A stretch of DNA of 64,000 nt, taken from assembly GCA_025331125.1 (NCBI GenBank), contig JAOALB010000168.1, forward strand, positions 43,969 to 107,968. Reading direction: 5' to 3'. The DNA is from Mycogone perniciosa. Lineage: Eukaryota; Ascomycota; Sordariomycetes; Hypocreales; Hypocreaceae. This document shows positions 22,851-33,320 of the stretch, piece after piece. The translations under genes were made by a program, and so were the position numbers. Below the pieces are notes generated by a model that did not search any database, was not told the DNA's origin, and saw only the letters and a list, made by a program, of their open reading frames with translations. The stretch's first letter is position 1. Each line of letters starts with the position of its first letter.

Positions 22851-23168
22851 TTAAGCACTGCGATGTTCCTTGATCATGGCAAGCCACCCCTTCTCCATCT
22901 CCTGTGTTATGCCTCTAGGCCAGAGCTGGGGATTCGAGGGCGGTCGTGACAGCAGCGGGTCAGCGTAACGGCCTACCGCAGCTTGTTAATCCGGGGATGT
23001 GAAATGGCGGTGATTGGGAATAAGTAGGACCATGGAGATCTCCTACATACCCATAAAAAAGGTTTGATCTGTGAGCTTCGACCTGGCCGCCTCGATTTCC
23101 TCCTTCGCCCTCGCTGAGGCGACGTTGGGGCTGTTAGCCGCGATGGGACTTGAAGATGATTCCGCCAT
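22851..23168 (-). CDS. Small spliced protein of unknown function (79 aa)
   Basis: Not recognised, but well supported as a gene. Exon 1 (23168-23051) starts MAESSSSPIAANSPNVASAR and continues AKEEIEAARSKLTDQTFFMG. A 78-nt intron with a GTATGT donor and GCGGTAG acceptor follows, containing an ATTAAC-like branch site. Exon 2 (22972-22851) reads RYADPLLSRPPSNPQLWPRG and ends MIKEHRSA with TAA. The lengths (118 + 122 nt) keep the frame. The product is soluble: a Ser/Pro/Ala-rich start, a short charged helix (RAKEEIEAARSKL), then an aromatic and proline-rich second half ending in a basic helix. There is no signal peptide, membrane segment or cysteine. It is transcribed divergently from the SUZ-domain gene. 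Short exons make it easy to miss. Confidence 0.6.
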
Positions 23169-23691
23169 GAGGCCCAGTTGTTGCACACTGATAGGATAAG
23201 TCTAAGTTTTGATAGATCTTGTAGGACCCATACCTTCAGATTCAGTCGACTGTTCAAATAGATTCAAGATTTGCATTTGCTAAGAGTTGCCTCACTCCGT
23301 GCAGAGTTGACACTTGACAGAGCCACATCTCGAGTGCCCCACTATCCATCCTCATCCATCTCGTCGGAGCCCCGCATTTAGAGAAACCTGGGGGTACATG
23401 CGTCGGCGGCTTAGCGCCGCAGAATTTATTCTTTGCATTCTTCCCGCTTTGGTACCATCCGGTACTACTGCGAATCAACAAGCCACACCCACGATAAGCC
23501 CCAAGGGTCTCTCTCTCAACTAACTCTGATTTTCAACGACAATTTCACAGCCCGCCTTATTGATGTGTGAAGACACAGAGTGATAGGCAACCCCGACTGC
23601 TCTGCGGCGAGTGCAGGCCTAGCAATATCCGATCCAGCACCACTCTTCTGCGCTCGTACTAGAGTTCTCCTCATACCTTTCCCTGCCCAAG
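23169..23691. other. Divergent promoter region
   Basis: About 520 bp shared between the 79-aa gene (minus) and the SUZ-domain gene (plus). No distinctive motif recognised. Confidence 0.5.
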
Positions 23692-24606
23692 ATGAACAAG
23701 GCTGGGGGTGTTCCAACTGCCTGGGACGATGACTGGGAATCCCAAGTCGATCGAGTCGTGTCGAAGGAGGGCTCTCAGCAACCCAGCCCTCAATCCATTC
23801 TCTCAAGACAGGAGCGTCTCGTACAGCATGCGGAGGCGAATCGTAAGCTATGGGAATCAGCGTAGGGATCCTCATTTCGTCCCACATACCTCAAGTCCCT
23901 CCACAATTTACTGACATTTTCGTATAGTGATTCTACAGAGACGTTTCACTATCTCGAAGCAAACAACGGCGTGCCTCTCACCCCAAGTTTTAAGCCCCAA
24001 GTCAAGGTTCTGAGCCGGAAGCCCGTAATCGCCAAGAGAGATCCCGTCACCGGCATGGCTCAATTGTCAGTCGACGACGGAGAAGAGTCCAAGCCGCAAG
24101 AAGCGCAATTAACGCCGGAGGAGATCCGGGCGAAGCAAAAGAAGGATCGGGAGGAGAAGCAGCGACGATACGACGAGGCGCGTGCAAAGATCTTTGGAGA
24201 ATCTGCACCGTCGTCTCGTGGATCATCGCCTGGTACGGGCACAGTGACGCCACCCAGATCCGAAGGTCGCAATTCCGGTCGTGGCCGAGGACGCGGAGGC
24301 GGCTACAGAAACAACAATAACAATGCCAGTAACAATGGCAATAACAGCTATAACAATAATGGGAACCGCCAATTCGAGAACCGACGACCAAACAACCAGT
24401 CCAGTCAGACAAGGGAGCTGTACGACCCTGGCTATTCACCGAAACCGGAGTCAGGCAGGCGTGGAGGCGGGGGAGGCAACGGCGAGTCCTCCACCCGGGG
24501 ACCGCCCGCGCGAGAGGAGCATCAGGCAATTCGAGCACCAAGAGGACCAGACGGCAGTGGCAGAGGAGGGTTTGGCTTTGCGCGGCGTGGTGCCAGGGAG
24601 ACTTGA
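23692..24606 (+). CDS. SUZ-domain (RNA-associated) protein
   Basis: 282 aa from two exons, 23692-23861 and 23928-24606, joined by a 66-nt intron (GTAGGG donor, CGTATAG acceptor) that restores WESADSTETFHYLEANNG. The SUZ-type region (about 78-155) includes VKVLSRKPVIAKRDPV and EEKQRRYDEARAKIFGE, the conserved basic helix ending in IFG. The C-terminal half is low-complexity: RGRGRGGGYR-type Arg/Gly repeats, an Asn-rich stretch (24,310-24,370), then more Arg/Gly. SUZ domains and RGG tracts both bind RNA, so a role in mRNA metabolism in the cytoplasm is likely; the specific role is unknown. Its 3' end lies only 20 bp from the convergent NAR1 stop. Confidence 0.8.
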
Positions 24607-24626
24607 TTGTCTACTCTATCATCTGC

Positions 24627-26354
24627 CTACCATCCGCCACCAATCTTCCCGGCCAACTGGGCCGCCTTTTCGGTGCTCGTGGCTGTATCCTTTCCAACGT
24701 CGCTAATCACCTCACGATAGCTCGTGAATGCCAGTCTATCTAAACCTATTCCTGTGATATCAGACCAATACGCCAGGGTGTCATTTATGCACGAGCGGGA
24801 GATGCCACCGATAACATCATCGGAACTCCCGCTATTTTCAACATTCGAATCTTCGCCCGAGAAATACGCCTCGTCGATTTCTGCCAGCCAATCCTTTTGT
24901 TCTTGTGGGCCTGGCCTTTCAGGCAATTTCTTCCGTTCAATAATGACCGGGTCGTCAACCTTGATCTGGCCGCCTCCGTTTGTGCAGCCTCCAGGGCATG
25001 CCATGACTTCAACATAACTATATTCTAGGGAAGCCGCCTTACCCGTTGGGCGGCGGGCACTTCCAAAGGGCTTGCCGCCTGGCATGCGGGAAGGACGAGC
25101 TGGCTTCAGCCTCCTGACTAGGTTTTGGATATTTCTGAAGCCATAGTACCGAGCAGCCTTGAAAACAGGCTCTCCATCCACAGTGATGAAGTATTCGACA
25201 ACATCAACATTACGGCCTCGGTTGATTTGGATCTCAGACCCGGGCGATTGTGCGGCCCTGGTTTGGAGGATGTGGTGTAGCAACCCACCAGAAGAGCCCG
25301 CCATACGTGGTGGGGTTCGTGTCCCCTTTTCTGGAAATAGGAAGCTGTGGAGCTTTTCGTCTGGGAAGGGGGCCGGCCGTGGGATTGACGATGAGGTTTT
25401 AGGAAAGTCAAAGAAGTTGAGTTCTCTGGATTCGGCAAGCATCAAAATTTCTTTACTTGTGATGACGCAGTCGACGTCGCGAACGCCTCGGCCAGGCAAC
25501 CCAGAGCCCGCCCATACTTCATCCGTCAACTCTTCCCGGCTGGCCTCCAGCTTCTTATCGAAGCAAGGCATTATGGCTAGGTGCCATATCCTGCTCGGGG
25601 GTATACCCAGCTTTCGGCTCAATGTTGTTTTGATGATGGTGCCCATCAGGGCCTGTGGCGACTTGACTTTGGATAGGTGCGGTAAAGCGTATGGGTGTGT
25701 CTTTTCTGCGTAGCACACCCAACCGGGACACGACGAAGCCAAGATTGGCTGTGACGGCGCCGCAATGCCAGGTTTTGGAGAGGAGAGAACTTCGTCTGCA
25801 CCGAGCACAAGAGTAGCCTCCCTCGCAATGTTTGTGTCTACTATCCACGTGAAGGCATTGTTCCATTTGCCACCCTTTGCAAGTCCTTGCGATCCTCCCA
25901 ACAGATTTTCGAGCATGTAGCCTGCCTGGCTCTCTGTTACGTCTCGTCCACATGCGGCAGCCAGATTGGCCCTCGTTTGAGGACTGACACTAGCGACAAA
26001 AAGTTTGGCATCTTCGTTCTCGAGGCCTGTGACGTGGAAGCCACCAGTGGCGTCGGGGCCGACCACGCGGAGGGCCGGAGCGGCATCAAGTGTTGAGAGT
26101 ACCTCAGCATGGCTCTGAAGGCTGACCAGGATGGCTTCGGCGGACGTGACGCAGCCGGAGCAGGCGAGGCAATCGGTCAAGGAGATCTGGGCTGGCGCAG
26201 TGGTGGAGGACGTTTGCTGGCCATCGAGGATGACCTCGTTCTCGTTGGCGGATTGCGGGGGAGGGGCAGACGGGAGGGTCTCGATGGGCTTGATGCAGGC
26301 GACGCCGGGGGAGATGAAGTCGTTGAGGTCGTCGGCAGAGAGGATTGCACTCAT
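24627..26354 (-). CDS. NAR1: Cytosolic Fe-S assembly factor Nar1
   Basis: Iron-only-hydrogenase-like protein of the CIA machinery that passes [4Fe-4S] clusters to cytosolic and nuclear apoproteins. Intronless, 575 aa, starting MSAILSADDLNDFISPGVAC. The N-terminal cluster ligands C20, C62, C65 and C68 (DCLACSGC) are all present. The hydrogenase-like cluster cysteines are also present: C209 (SSCPGW), C264 (IMPCFD), C453 and C457 (ACPGGC). The spacing agrees with the family. The protein is somewhat longer than yeast Nar1 because of insertions around residues 415-450 and 470-520. It is convergent with the SUZ-domain gene. Confidence 0.93.
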   Translation of the reverse strand: MSAILSADDLNDFISPGVACIKPIETLPSAPPPQSANENEVILDGQQTSSTTAPAQISLTDCLACSGCVTSAEAILVSLQSHAEVLSTLDAAPALRVVGPDATGGFHVTGLENEDAKLFVASVSPQTRANLAAACGRDVTESQAGYMLENLLGGSQGLAKGGKWNNAFTWIVDTNIAREATLVLGADEVLSSPKPGIAAPSQPILASSCPGWVCYAEKTHPYALPHLSKVKSPQALMGTIIKTTLSRKLGIPPSRIWHLAIMPCFDKKLEASREELTDEVWAGSGLPGRGVRDVDCVITSKEILMLAESRELNFFDFPKTSSSIPRPAPFPDEKLHSFLFPEKGTRTPPRMAGSSGGLLHHILQTRAAQSPGSEIQINRGRNVDVVEYFITVDGEPVFKAARYYGFRNIQNLVRRLKPARPSRMPGGKPFGSARRPTGKAASLEYSYVEVMACPGGCTNGGGQIKVDDPVIIERKKLPERPGPQEQKDWLAEIDEAYFSGEDSNVENSGSSDDVIGGISRSCINDTLAYWSDITGIGLDRLAFTSYREVISDVGKDTATSTEKAAQLAGKIGGGW

Positions 26355-27303
26355 GGTGCTCGCGGCGTTGCCGTTCTAAGACGGCTCTTGCTCAAGGAAA
26401 CGGGATCGTATAGTATGTAGTTGTAGTATGCAGTTGGAACTGAGTCGCTTGACTACCTCATAATTCGCCGTTGCAACAAGAGGGAGGAAAATGCCAGATC
26501 TTATTATCGGGGACTCGAAATCGCACTATATGCGCAGAATCCGAGAAGATGGTTGCGAGAAATGGTTAGAATCCGGCGATTGTATTTGAAAGCGAATGCT
26601 GCGCAATGAAAGGGCGAGGATTTCAAATGGATTGCCGATCCAGTAAAGAAGAGCCCCACGGTTTGTATGTATGTATGTACGGAGTACATTTGATACGGTA
26701 GCGAAATCGGCCTTTTCGGTGGCGGCGGCTTGGATCCATTTTTAGGGGCCTTTTCTGTGGGGCTTTGCTTGTGATAAAAGGTTCTGACGAAAATCGACCG
26801 TTTACGGAAGAGATTGGATTACAGTGATGTGGTTGTAATCAAGATGTCGAGCCGGATCGCACAGTGTACTACTATACTACTCCATGCGTTGATTAAGAAC
26901 ACCTGAGATAATCCAGGTAAGAAACTTGATTATGCATTGTATTACGTGCCGTGAACATTACCTATCATGTCTTGACGCTTCTTTACGTCGTGTTTTTTTT
27001 TGTTGTTACAGTATCATCTCCAGAACCAAATCCACAGCCACCCCCCCTTCGTAGCCCCCCTAGAGGCCCCCCCCGAGTGGGAGAAAAACAATAGCTGGGA
27101 GGAAAAGAAAACAGTTGCTGCTCCAGTGCGCCCCCTAGATCGCTTGTTGTCCGATTTTCCCCAAAGAAAACTCCACAAACTCCTGGTCTCGGTCTAAATG
27201 GACGTTCGTGCTTAACCCCCAGCACGTCAGCGTCTAACTATGAAAAAAAATACCACCAAAGACATTGCTCCGTGATGTGTAAGCCGCTCAGCTTGCTCGT
27301 GGC
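26355..27303. other. Intergenic, NAR1 promoter side
   Basis: No gene seen. Contains a motif copy TACGGAGTA at 26678-26686 and short homopolymers near 27000 and 27240. Confidence 0.5.
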
Positions 27304-28458
27304 TCACGCTCCGTTGGTGGCTGCGACAGTTTCCATGTCGTGATCGATGCCGTTTGCGTGTTCTTCATCCTTGGCCTCAGCAGCGCCGGGGAACTGCACA
27401 TCTGCAACGCCAGAGAGGATGGCCTGACGCCGCTCATGCCAGTCGACCTCGTTCTGGATGACTTGAGACAAGAGGACTTCCTTTTCCAACCATTCCTTGT
27501 GGTACAGTTCCTCCCACTGTTTGCACTCCTTCTTCAGAGCCTCGCCCACCTCATCAGCCCACTTGGCTTCCCAGTAGCACTTCCGGTATAGCTTGTCAAT
27601 GGGAAAGCCCAGCTCCATCGAGGTGAACAAATCGTTAGTGAGTGCCGTGAAGTATTCCGAGTTTGGGACCTCGCCATTGGCCATTTCGTCTGCGCCATCG
27701 TCTTGAACGGAGTGCGATTGCGGCGTCTTGATGATAATTTTGAGCTTTCCGGTTCGCCCCGTCGGTCCTGATTGCATGGATTTGGGTACGGGATCGGAAG
27801 GTCGCAAGGCTTCTGTTTCGTGAACCGTTCGCATGTGCTTAGCCAAGGCGTCGGATCTCGTAAATGATCGATCGCATTCTATAACAAGATTGTTAGAATT
27901 GCATAGCCCACAGGGAGTAGTCGCAAGAGAGATATGCATACCAGGTAAATAGCAGTAGAACGGCTTCTCTCGCGTGTGGCTTCGCATGTGCGCCTTGAGG
28001 GCATAGCCGCTAGCATGAGGTAGACCCTTTCTGTTGCAGCTCTTCCACTCGCATGTGTATTTCTTCTGTCGGTTCTCAATGTGCGAATTGTGAATGTGCT
28101 CAACCAGCTTGTCCATATTCCCCTGGTCGCCAGCCGGGCAACCATCCCAGTCGCACACAGTCACCTGATCCTGAAAATCCTCCTCTTCAAGTCGAGCATT
28201 GACGGGCGAGCTGGGAATATCGCCAGACGTGTCAGACGAGACATCCGACATGCCCTCGAGAGGGTCTGGCTCTGGAACGGGCTCGTGTTCCACGTCGGGG
28301 ACAACGGCGGATGATGTTGTCGACCCGACTTCGACTTTTTGGCGCTTTGAAGGACGAAGCGTTGATTCATCAAACTCGTGGCCATCCTCCTCGTAGGGTT
28401 CTGATGAATCTATTGCCGATGACAATGGTGAATCTGGAGGGGAGTAGTTTGGGGCCAT
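27304..28458 (-). CDS. C2H2 zinc-finger protein (YY1/Iec1-like, possible INO80 subunit)
   Basis: Nuclear zinc-finger protein. Two exons, 28458-27942 and 27878-27304, give 363 aa when the 63-nt intron is removed (GTATGC donor, TTATAG acceptor; the join restores YCYLPECDRSFTRSDALAKH). The acidic Ser/Pro N-terminus (1-95) contains a PSKRQK basic cluster. Three C2H2 fingers follow: CDWDGC...HIHNSH, CEWKSC...HMRSH, CYLPEC...HMRTVH. The C-terminal 130 residues (YRKCYWEAKWADEVGEALKK onward) are helical. The finger array with GDQGNMDKLVEHIH resembles fungal YY1-related proteins reported in the INO80 remodeller (Iec1), from memory and not certain; a sequence-specific regulator is the alternative. The intron is a multiple of three without stops, so retention would still encode protein. 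Confidence 0.8.
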   Translation of the reverse strand: MAPNYSPPDSPLSSAIDSSEPYEEDGHEFDESTLRPSKRQKVEVGSTTSSAVVPDVEHEPVPEPDPLEGMSDVSSDTSGDIPSSPVNARLEEEDFQDQVTVCDWDGCPAGDQGNMDKLVEHIHNSHIENRQKKYTCEWKSCNRKGLPHASGYALKAHMRSHTREKPFYCYLPGMHISLATTPCGLCNSNNLVIECDRSFTRSDALAKHMRTVHETEALRPSDPVPKSMQSGPTGRTGKLKIIIKTPQSHSVQDDGADEMANGEVPNSEYFTALTNDLFTSMELGFPIDKLYRKCYWEAKWADEVGEALKKECKQWEELYHKEWLEKEVLLSQVIQNEVDWHERRQAILSGVADVQFPGAAEAKDEEHANGIDHDMETVAATNGA

Positions 28459-29118
28459 TGTTGCGCGCGCGCGTCTCGCTTGCGAAGCCGTCCGTCGCGC
28501 GAGGCTGAAGCAATGCTTGTCTAAACGATGATATCGAGATCGAGGGAGGAATTCTGATGGAGAGGAAGGCGTAGGCCGAAAAAACGAAAGGGTTGCGCGA
28601 TGCCCTTGTGACGCGAAGCGATCGCCTGGTGGTCGAGGCGTTGAGGAGATAAAGAATTGGAAGTGGATTTGATTGAGGTCAGACGTTGCTATTCCTGCTT
28701 CAAAATTGGCTTAGGCTGTCTTGTCTGAAGGGGGAGCTGCCGCGCGCAGAGTCGCACAGTGTGAGCCTGACGATGGCGCTGCGCCGCAACTTAGCGATTG
28801 GCGCTGCAAATTACATCTCGTAAACTACGTACAGAGTACGACGAGTACTGCTTACTCTGTACTCCGTATTAGAGGTTTAGATGCTTACGAGATGGCACTT
28901 TTGGCATATATATTTCATATATATTTCATATATATTTCAAACCAAATCACAACTTTTGTTGAATCTCTGTGTTGAACCATCCTGAATACCAAATATGTCC
29001 TTTCCTTTCCGTGGAGTCGAGGTCGAGTTGTGGCGACTCCTATCTACGCCAGCACCAAATGCCTGCCTAACCAGCAAATTCATGACCAAAATGAGGGCGA
29101 ACAAGAAAAACTGCACGC
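28459..29118. other. Intergenic with an AT-rich tandem repeat
   Basis: Promoter side of the zinc-finger gene and 3' flank of the DAHP synthase gene. Holds motif copy 28860-28868 and the 11-bp repeat below. Confidence 0.5.
28906..28938 (+). repeat. 11-bp tandem repeat ATATATATTTC, three perfect copies
   Basis: Three exact copies (28906-28916, 28917-28927, 28928-28938) in intergenic DNA. Confidence 0.85.
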
Positions 29119-30454
29119 TTATGCACTTCCGTTTACGCCCAATACCTTCCGTCGCTGCTTGACAGCCTCAGCTAGATTGTCAAGCACCGTCTCCGTGTCT
29201 GCCCAGTGGATACAGGCATCCGTGATGCTGACTCCGTATTTCAGTGCAGACTTGCCCTCCTCTGGCACTTTTTGGTTACCTAGCGAACGGTGTTAGTACT
29301 GGCAAAGCTGTGTATGAGGACCATTGAAGGAGACTGATGCTTACCCTCGCCAATGTTGCTCTCAATCATGACGCCAATGATGGCAGTCTCGCCCTTGGCA
29401 ATCTGTTCAGCAACAACGGCAGCCACCTTGGGCTGGTTGTTATGGTCTTTCAGTGAGTTTCCATGGCTGCAATCCACCATCAGCCTCTGAGCCACACCCT
29501 TCTTGTCGAGAGCGGCCTTGGCCTCGGCGATGCTGGCAGCATCGTAATTGGTGCCCTTGGTACCACCTCGCAGAATGACGAAGCAGTCCTCATTGCCGGT
29601 CGTGCCAACAATGGCGACAACACCGGGCTTGGTGACAGACAGGAAGTGGTGGGGATGCTGGACGGCGCCAATGGCATCAATGGCAACACCCAGAGATCCA
29701 TCGGTTCCGTTCTTGAAGCCCACGGGGAAACTAAGGCCACTGGCCAGTTCACGGTGTAGCTGACTCTCCGTCGTCCGCGCGCCAATGGCACCGACTGAGA
29801 GCATATCCGCAAGGAACTGCGGGGAGATGGTATCCAACAGCTCGCTGGCAATGGGCATGCCCTTGCTTGTCAGGTCCACGAAGAGCTGACGGGACAGGCG
29901 CAGGCCCTTGTTGATCTTGAAGCTGCCATCAATATCAGGGTCGTTGATCAAACCCTTCCAACCGACAGTCGTGCGGGGCTTCTCGAGGTAAGAACGCATG
30001 ACAATCAGAAGCTCATCCTTGTGCTTCTCCTTCGCCTGCAGAAGCAGGTCACAGTAGGCCAGGGCAGCTTTGGGATCGTGGATAGAGCAGGGGCCGACAA
30101 CGACGAGCAGACGGTGGTTCTTATCCGTGTTGTTGAGTACGGCGATGGTTTCGTTGCGGCCCTCGAGGACCGTCTTCTTGGACTCTAGTGTCTGGGGGAT
30201 CTCATGTTGGAGCAGGTCGGGAGGTGTCAGGGGATTGTAGCCTCGAACTATGCAATTGGGTTAGACAAAACTGTAGAAGAATTGAAGGAGTAGGGACCGT
30301 AAACACACTTCGCCAGTCTTCTGAATCGGCTTGGTTGCCAACACTCTTGTTCTCGATGTAGAACTGAGAAGAAAAGTCAGTGGAGTCATCCCACCACATC
30401 CCACCATGGGAGCAACATCTTTTCTCTCCAGATGCGGGCACATACCGTCGACAT
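29119..30454 (-). CDS. 3-deoxy-D-arabino-heptulosonate-7-phosphate (DAHP) synthase, Aro3/Aro4 type
   Basis: First enzyme of the shikimate pathway: phosphoenolpyruvate + erythrose 4-phosphate to DAHP, cytosolic. Four exons: 30454-30446 (only ATG and two codons), 30363-30309, 30247-29345 and 29279-29119; 375 aa, normal for type I enzymes. The joins restore MSTFYIENKS, DWRIRGYNPLTPP and ESNIGEGNQKVPEEG. Conserved motifs: VVVGPCSIHDPKAALAYC, RSYLEKPRTTVGWKGL, GARTTESQLHRELASGLSFP, LRGGTKGTNYD, VDCSHGNSLKDH, IGVMIESNIGEG. It ends in the usual DACIHWADTE region. Feedback type (Phe- or Tyr-sensitive) cannot be settled by eye. A CRE-like TGACGTCA lies about 95 bp upstream, consistent with cross-pathway control. 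Confidence 0.95.
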
Positions 30455-30496
30455 GGTGAAATATGTAGAAGAAAATAAAGGTGAGGAGGCTGAGAA

Positions 30497-30519
30497 AAGA
30501 AGAAGAAGAAGAAGAAGAT
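30497..30519 (+). repeat. GAA trinucleotide repeat (CT-rich on the transcribed gene's strand)
   Basis: About seven AGA/GAA units just upstream of the DAHP synthase start. On the minus strand this is a pyrimidine tract of the kind common near fungal transcription starts. Confidence 0.7.
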
Positions 30520-30549
30520 GGATTGAAAGAAAAATTATACCAGCGCAAG

Positions 30550-30557
30550 TGACGTCA
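30550..30557. promoter_or_regulatory. CRE/GCRE-like site TGACGTCA
   Basis: Perfect 8-bp palindrome about 95 bp upstream of the DAHP synthase ATG. Gcn4/CPC1-type bZIP factors bind TGA(C/G)TCA and also this ATF/CREB form. A role in amino-acid starvation control is inference from the gene's pathway. Confidence 0.4.
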
Positions 30558-31309
30558 ATGTCAATAGCAAGCTGGGGAGGATATCGAGTGAGATGAAGAC
30601 CTAGTATGGGGAGAATTGAAGAAGAAAAAAAACGTTCGACAGTAAAAACGAGGCCACTTATCGGGAATTAGTACTCCGAAGCACTAGGATGTGGTTACAG
30701 GTACTACTACAACTAAGGCTGTAACTAGTAATAGTAGAGGTGGTTGCACTGAACTGTACTCCGTATGTAGTAGAGCATCATCTCAGACATCCGTTTAGGA
30801 TCAGAGTGGTCCGACGTCGGTCAGAATGATGTAGTCATATTAGTGGGTGTGCCCAATTGCGAACCCACGATTGGCGATCAGGAAAAGCCCATCTCCCCAC
30901 AACGATAGCGGCAGTAGTCATACCCGTTCTGCCACTGATTCAAGCTTACACGCCACAACTGATAGTCTTGATAGACGGGCAATCAGACAGACATACGAAG
31001 CACTATGTACATATATATTAGGAAAGCTTCCAAAATTCGGCACCCAGAATAGAGATCCGCTAATGCACATTGTCCATAACTGATCCATCCTACTCCGTAC
31101 GAGTACAGGCATAATACTCATTCATGGCCCTTCAAATTGATGCTGTGGCTTATGTATACTTGACACGCCACAGTCTCTGTCAAGATGATCTGCCGCCATC
31201 AAATTACGGCATTCAAACAAGTCCTAATATGACGAGACGACAAAAACGAGGCTGGCCGGTTAGAATTATAATTGCTATATCGTTTGCCTCGTCAGGTCCT
31301 ACATGAATC
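30558..31309. other. Intergenic
   Basis: DAHP synthase upstream region and 3' flank of the cyclophilin gene. Motif copies at 30757-30765 and 31091-31099. No gene seen. Confidence 0.5.
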
Positions 31310-33320
31310 CTACATGATGTCGATGTTGAGAATCTTAATATCCTCCTCGGGTTTCTCCTTGTGCGTCCTTGTGTTCTCGATCTTGTGAATGACATCCAAC
31401 CCTTGCGTCACACGGCCGAAGATGGTGTGCTTCCCATCAAGCCAGGGCTATATACATGGTTAGTCGCTGGATGGCATGGTCCAGAGTCTGCAGGATAGAG
31501 TGCTCATGTACTTACCGTTTTCTCGGTGGTCAGAAAGAACTGGCTTGCATTAGTGTTAGGTCCAGCATTCGCCATGCTCACCGTGTAAGGCTTGTCGTGT
31601 TTCAAGCTGCTGAATTCGTCTTCAAAATCTCGACCCCAGATACTTTCACCACCAGTCCCGTCGCCGAGGGGGTCGCCGCCCTGTATCATGAATTTCCTGA
31701 TCACTCGGTGGAAGATGGTATTGTTGTAGTAGCCATGCTTTGAATGTGTGACAAAGTTTTCGACCGCCTTGGGTGCTGCTTCAGGGAAGAGGCGTATATG
31801 GATATCGCCATAAGTAGTATGGATGATTGCAGCGCTTCCTGTCTCCTTCGCCTTGGCTTGATTCTCTTTCTTGCCACCCAGGACTGTCGGTTTTTCGTTT
31901 TGCACGTCTCGCGTCGACTTTGAAATGTCTTCCTCGTTCGTGAACATGTAGAAGCGCACCTTGCCCACCCCGGTGGCTACGAGTATTGGATCTCGTGCTT
32001 CTGATTCTTGCAGGAGAGGATTGCTAGAAGCTCCCATCTCTACAGAGATGATGCCTTTCTTTTGCGGCTGTCCTTGATACATACCCAAATGGACCGCCCG
32101 GAAGTTTTCGTCCTTGCCGTACACCTTGACAACCTGATTGGTGTAGGTGTTTAGAACTTTGATGCCTAGTATTGAACCGTATAATATAAAGTTTCCTGAC
32201 TCGTCGAATATGACATTTGACTGGTTCTTCAGGTTCTGAGATTCAACCTCGCGTTCTTGCGCCAGCCGCCTGCCAAATTCGACGTTGTCCAGTTTCATTG
32301 CGGTACTTCCTGATCGCTGCATATCCTCGATGACTTGGAGAGATTCGTCATATGTGCGATGTAGCTTGCCCGAGGCGAAGTCGAAAATGCGAATTTTTCT
32401 GTCCGGTACGGAGAATGCTGCCAGATTCTTCCCGTTGGGAGATATTGTGAGACACGTCGGCACCGACTTGGCCTTCTTGAAATCGAACAAATTTGTAGCG
32501 CTCTTGTACTCAAAGACGTTGTTTGGCTTCTCGTAGTTTCCGCTCGGCTGCCAATATTCGACCATGCCGTTCTCATCCGCCGAGACAACGCAATCGTACT
32601 CGTCGTTAAATGTCATCAGGTGGACAGGACTCCGGTGAAGACCTTTAATCGTGTGGATTGCCTCGTCCCTTTCCCCTCGGCCATCGTAAATATGTATTAG
32701 TGGTTTGCTCGCCTCGGAGACCGCGAGCAGAGGATACGATGCTCCCTTCTTGTGGACCCAACAAATGCACTTTGGTGCATATTTCAGGTTGATCATGGAC
32801 AAAAGGTCAAAGGTAATGACGTCGAAGATTTTGATAGTATCGTCATCGCCTGCAGTTGCAAAGCTCCGGCCGTCTCGACTCACAGAGACCGACGTGATCG
32901 TACCGGTATGGGCCTTGAACTGCTTGACAAACTCGATGCCCTGGGCAATCTTCTTCCAAAACTTGACGACGCCATCGGTAGATGATGTTATGAGAAATTC
33001 GGTCAACGGGGTCCATGTCACAAAGAGTAGCTGCTCCTTGTGCATCAATGATTTCGAGTATCGAGCGGACTTGGGCAGGGCGGAGACGTAGAGTTTCTCG
33101 TAGGGTAATACGCGGCGCTTCTTCTTCTTCGGGGCTTCGGCGGGAAGCTGGGGTCCCATATCATCGTCAGATGAAGAATCTATATTTCACGTCAATTTCA
33201 ATTTCTCGGGTATGCAAAGAGGCTGGAGAAAGGAAGCATACCTGATCCATCTTGCTCAGCATACTCGGCGTGACTGCGTTTCTGCGAGCGGTTATCGTCT
33301 TCGGTCGCAGAATCATCCAT
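31310..33320 (-). CDS. WD40-repeat cyclophilin (PPWD1-like peptidyl-prolyl isomerase)
   Basis: Spliceosome-associated cyclophilin that catalyses cis-trans isomerisation of X-Pro bonds. Three exons: 33320-33242, 33179-31516 and 31447-31310, giving 626 aa. The joins restore AEQDGSDSSSDDDMGPQ and LTTEKTPWLDGKHTIFG. The N-terminus is acidic, then four or more WD repeats follow (for example VTWTPLTEFLITSSTDGVVK and SVSRDGRSFATAGDDDTIKI). The C-terminal cyclophilin domain (about 470-626) runs from IIHTTYGDIHIRLFPEAAPK, with catalytic FHRVIRKFMIQGGD, and NASQFF and PWLDGKH in place. The overall order matches human PPWD1 and its fungal orthologues. The last exon is required for a complete isomerase fold. 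The gene is divergent from the FAR-17a-like gene. Confidence 0.93.
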
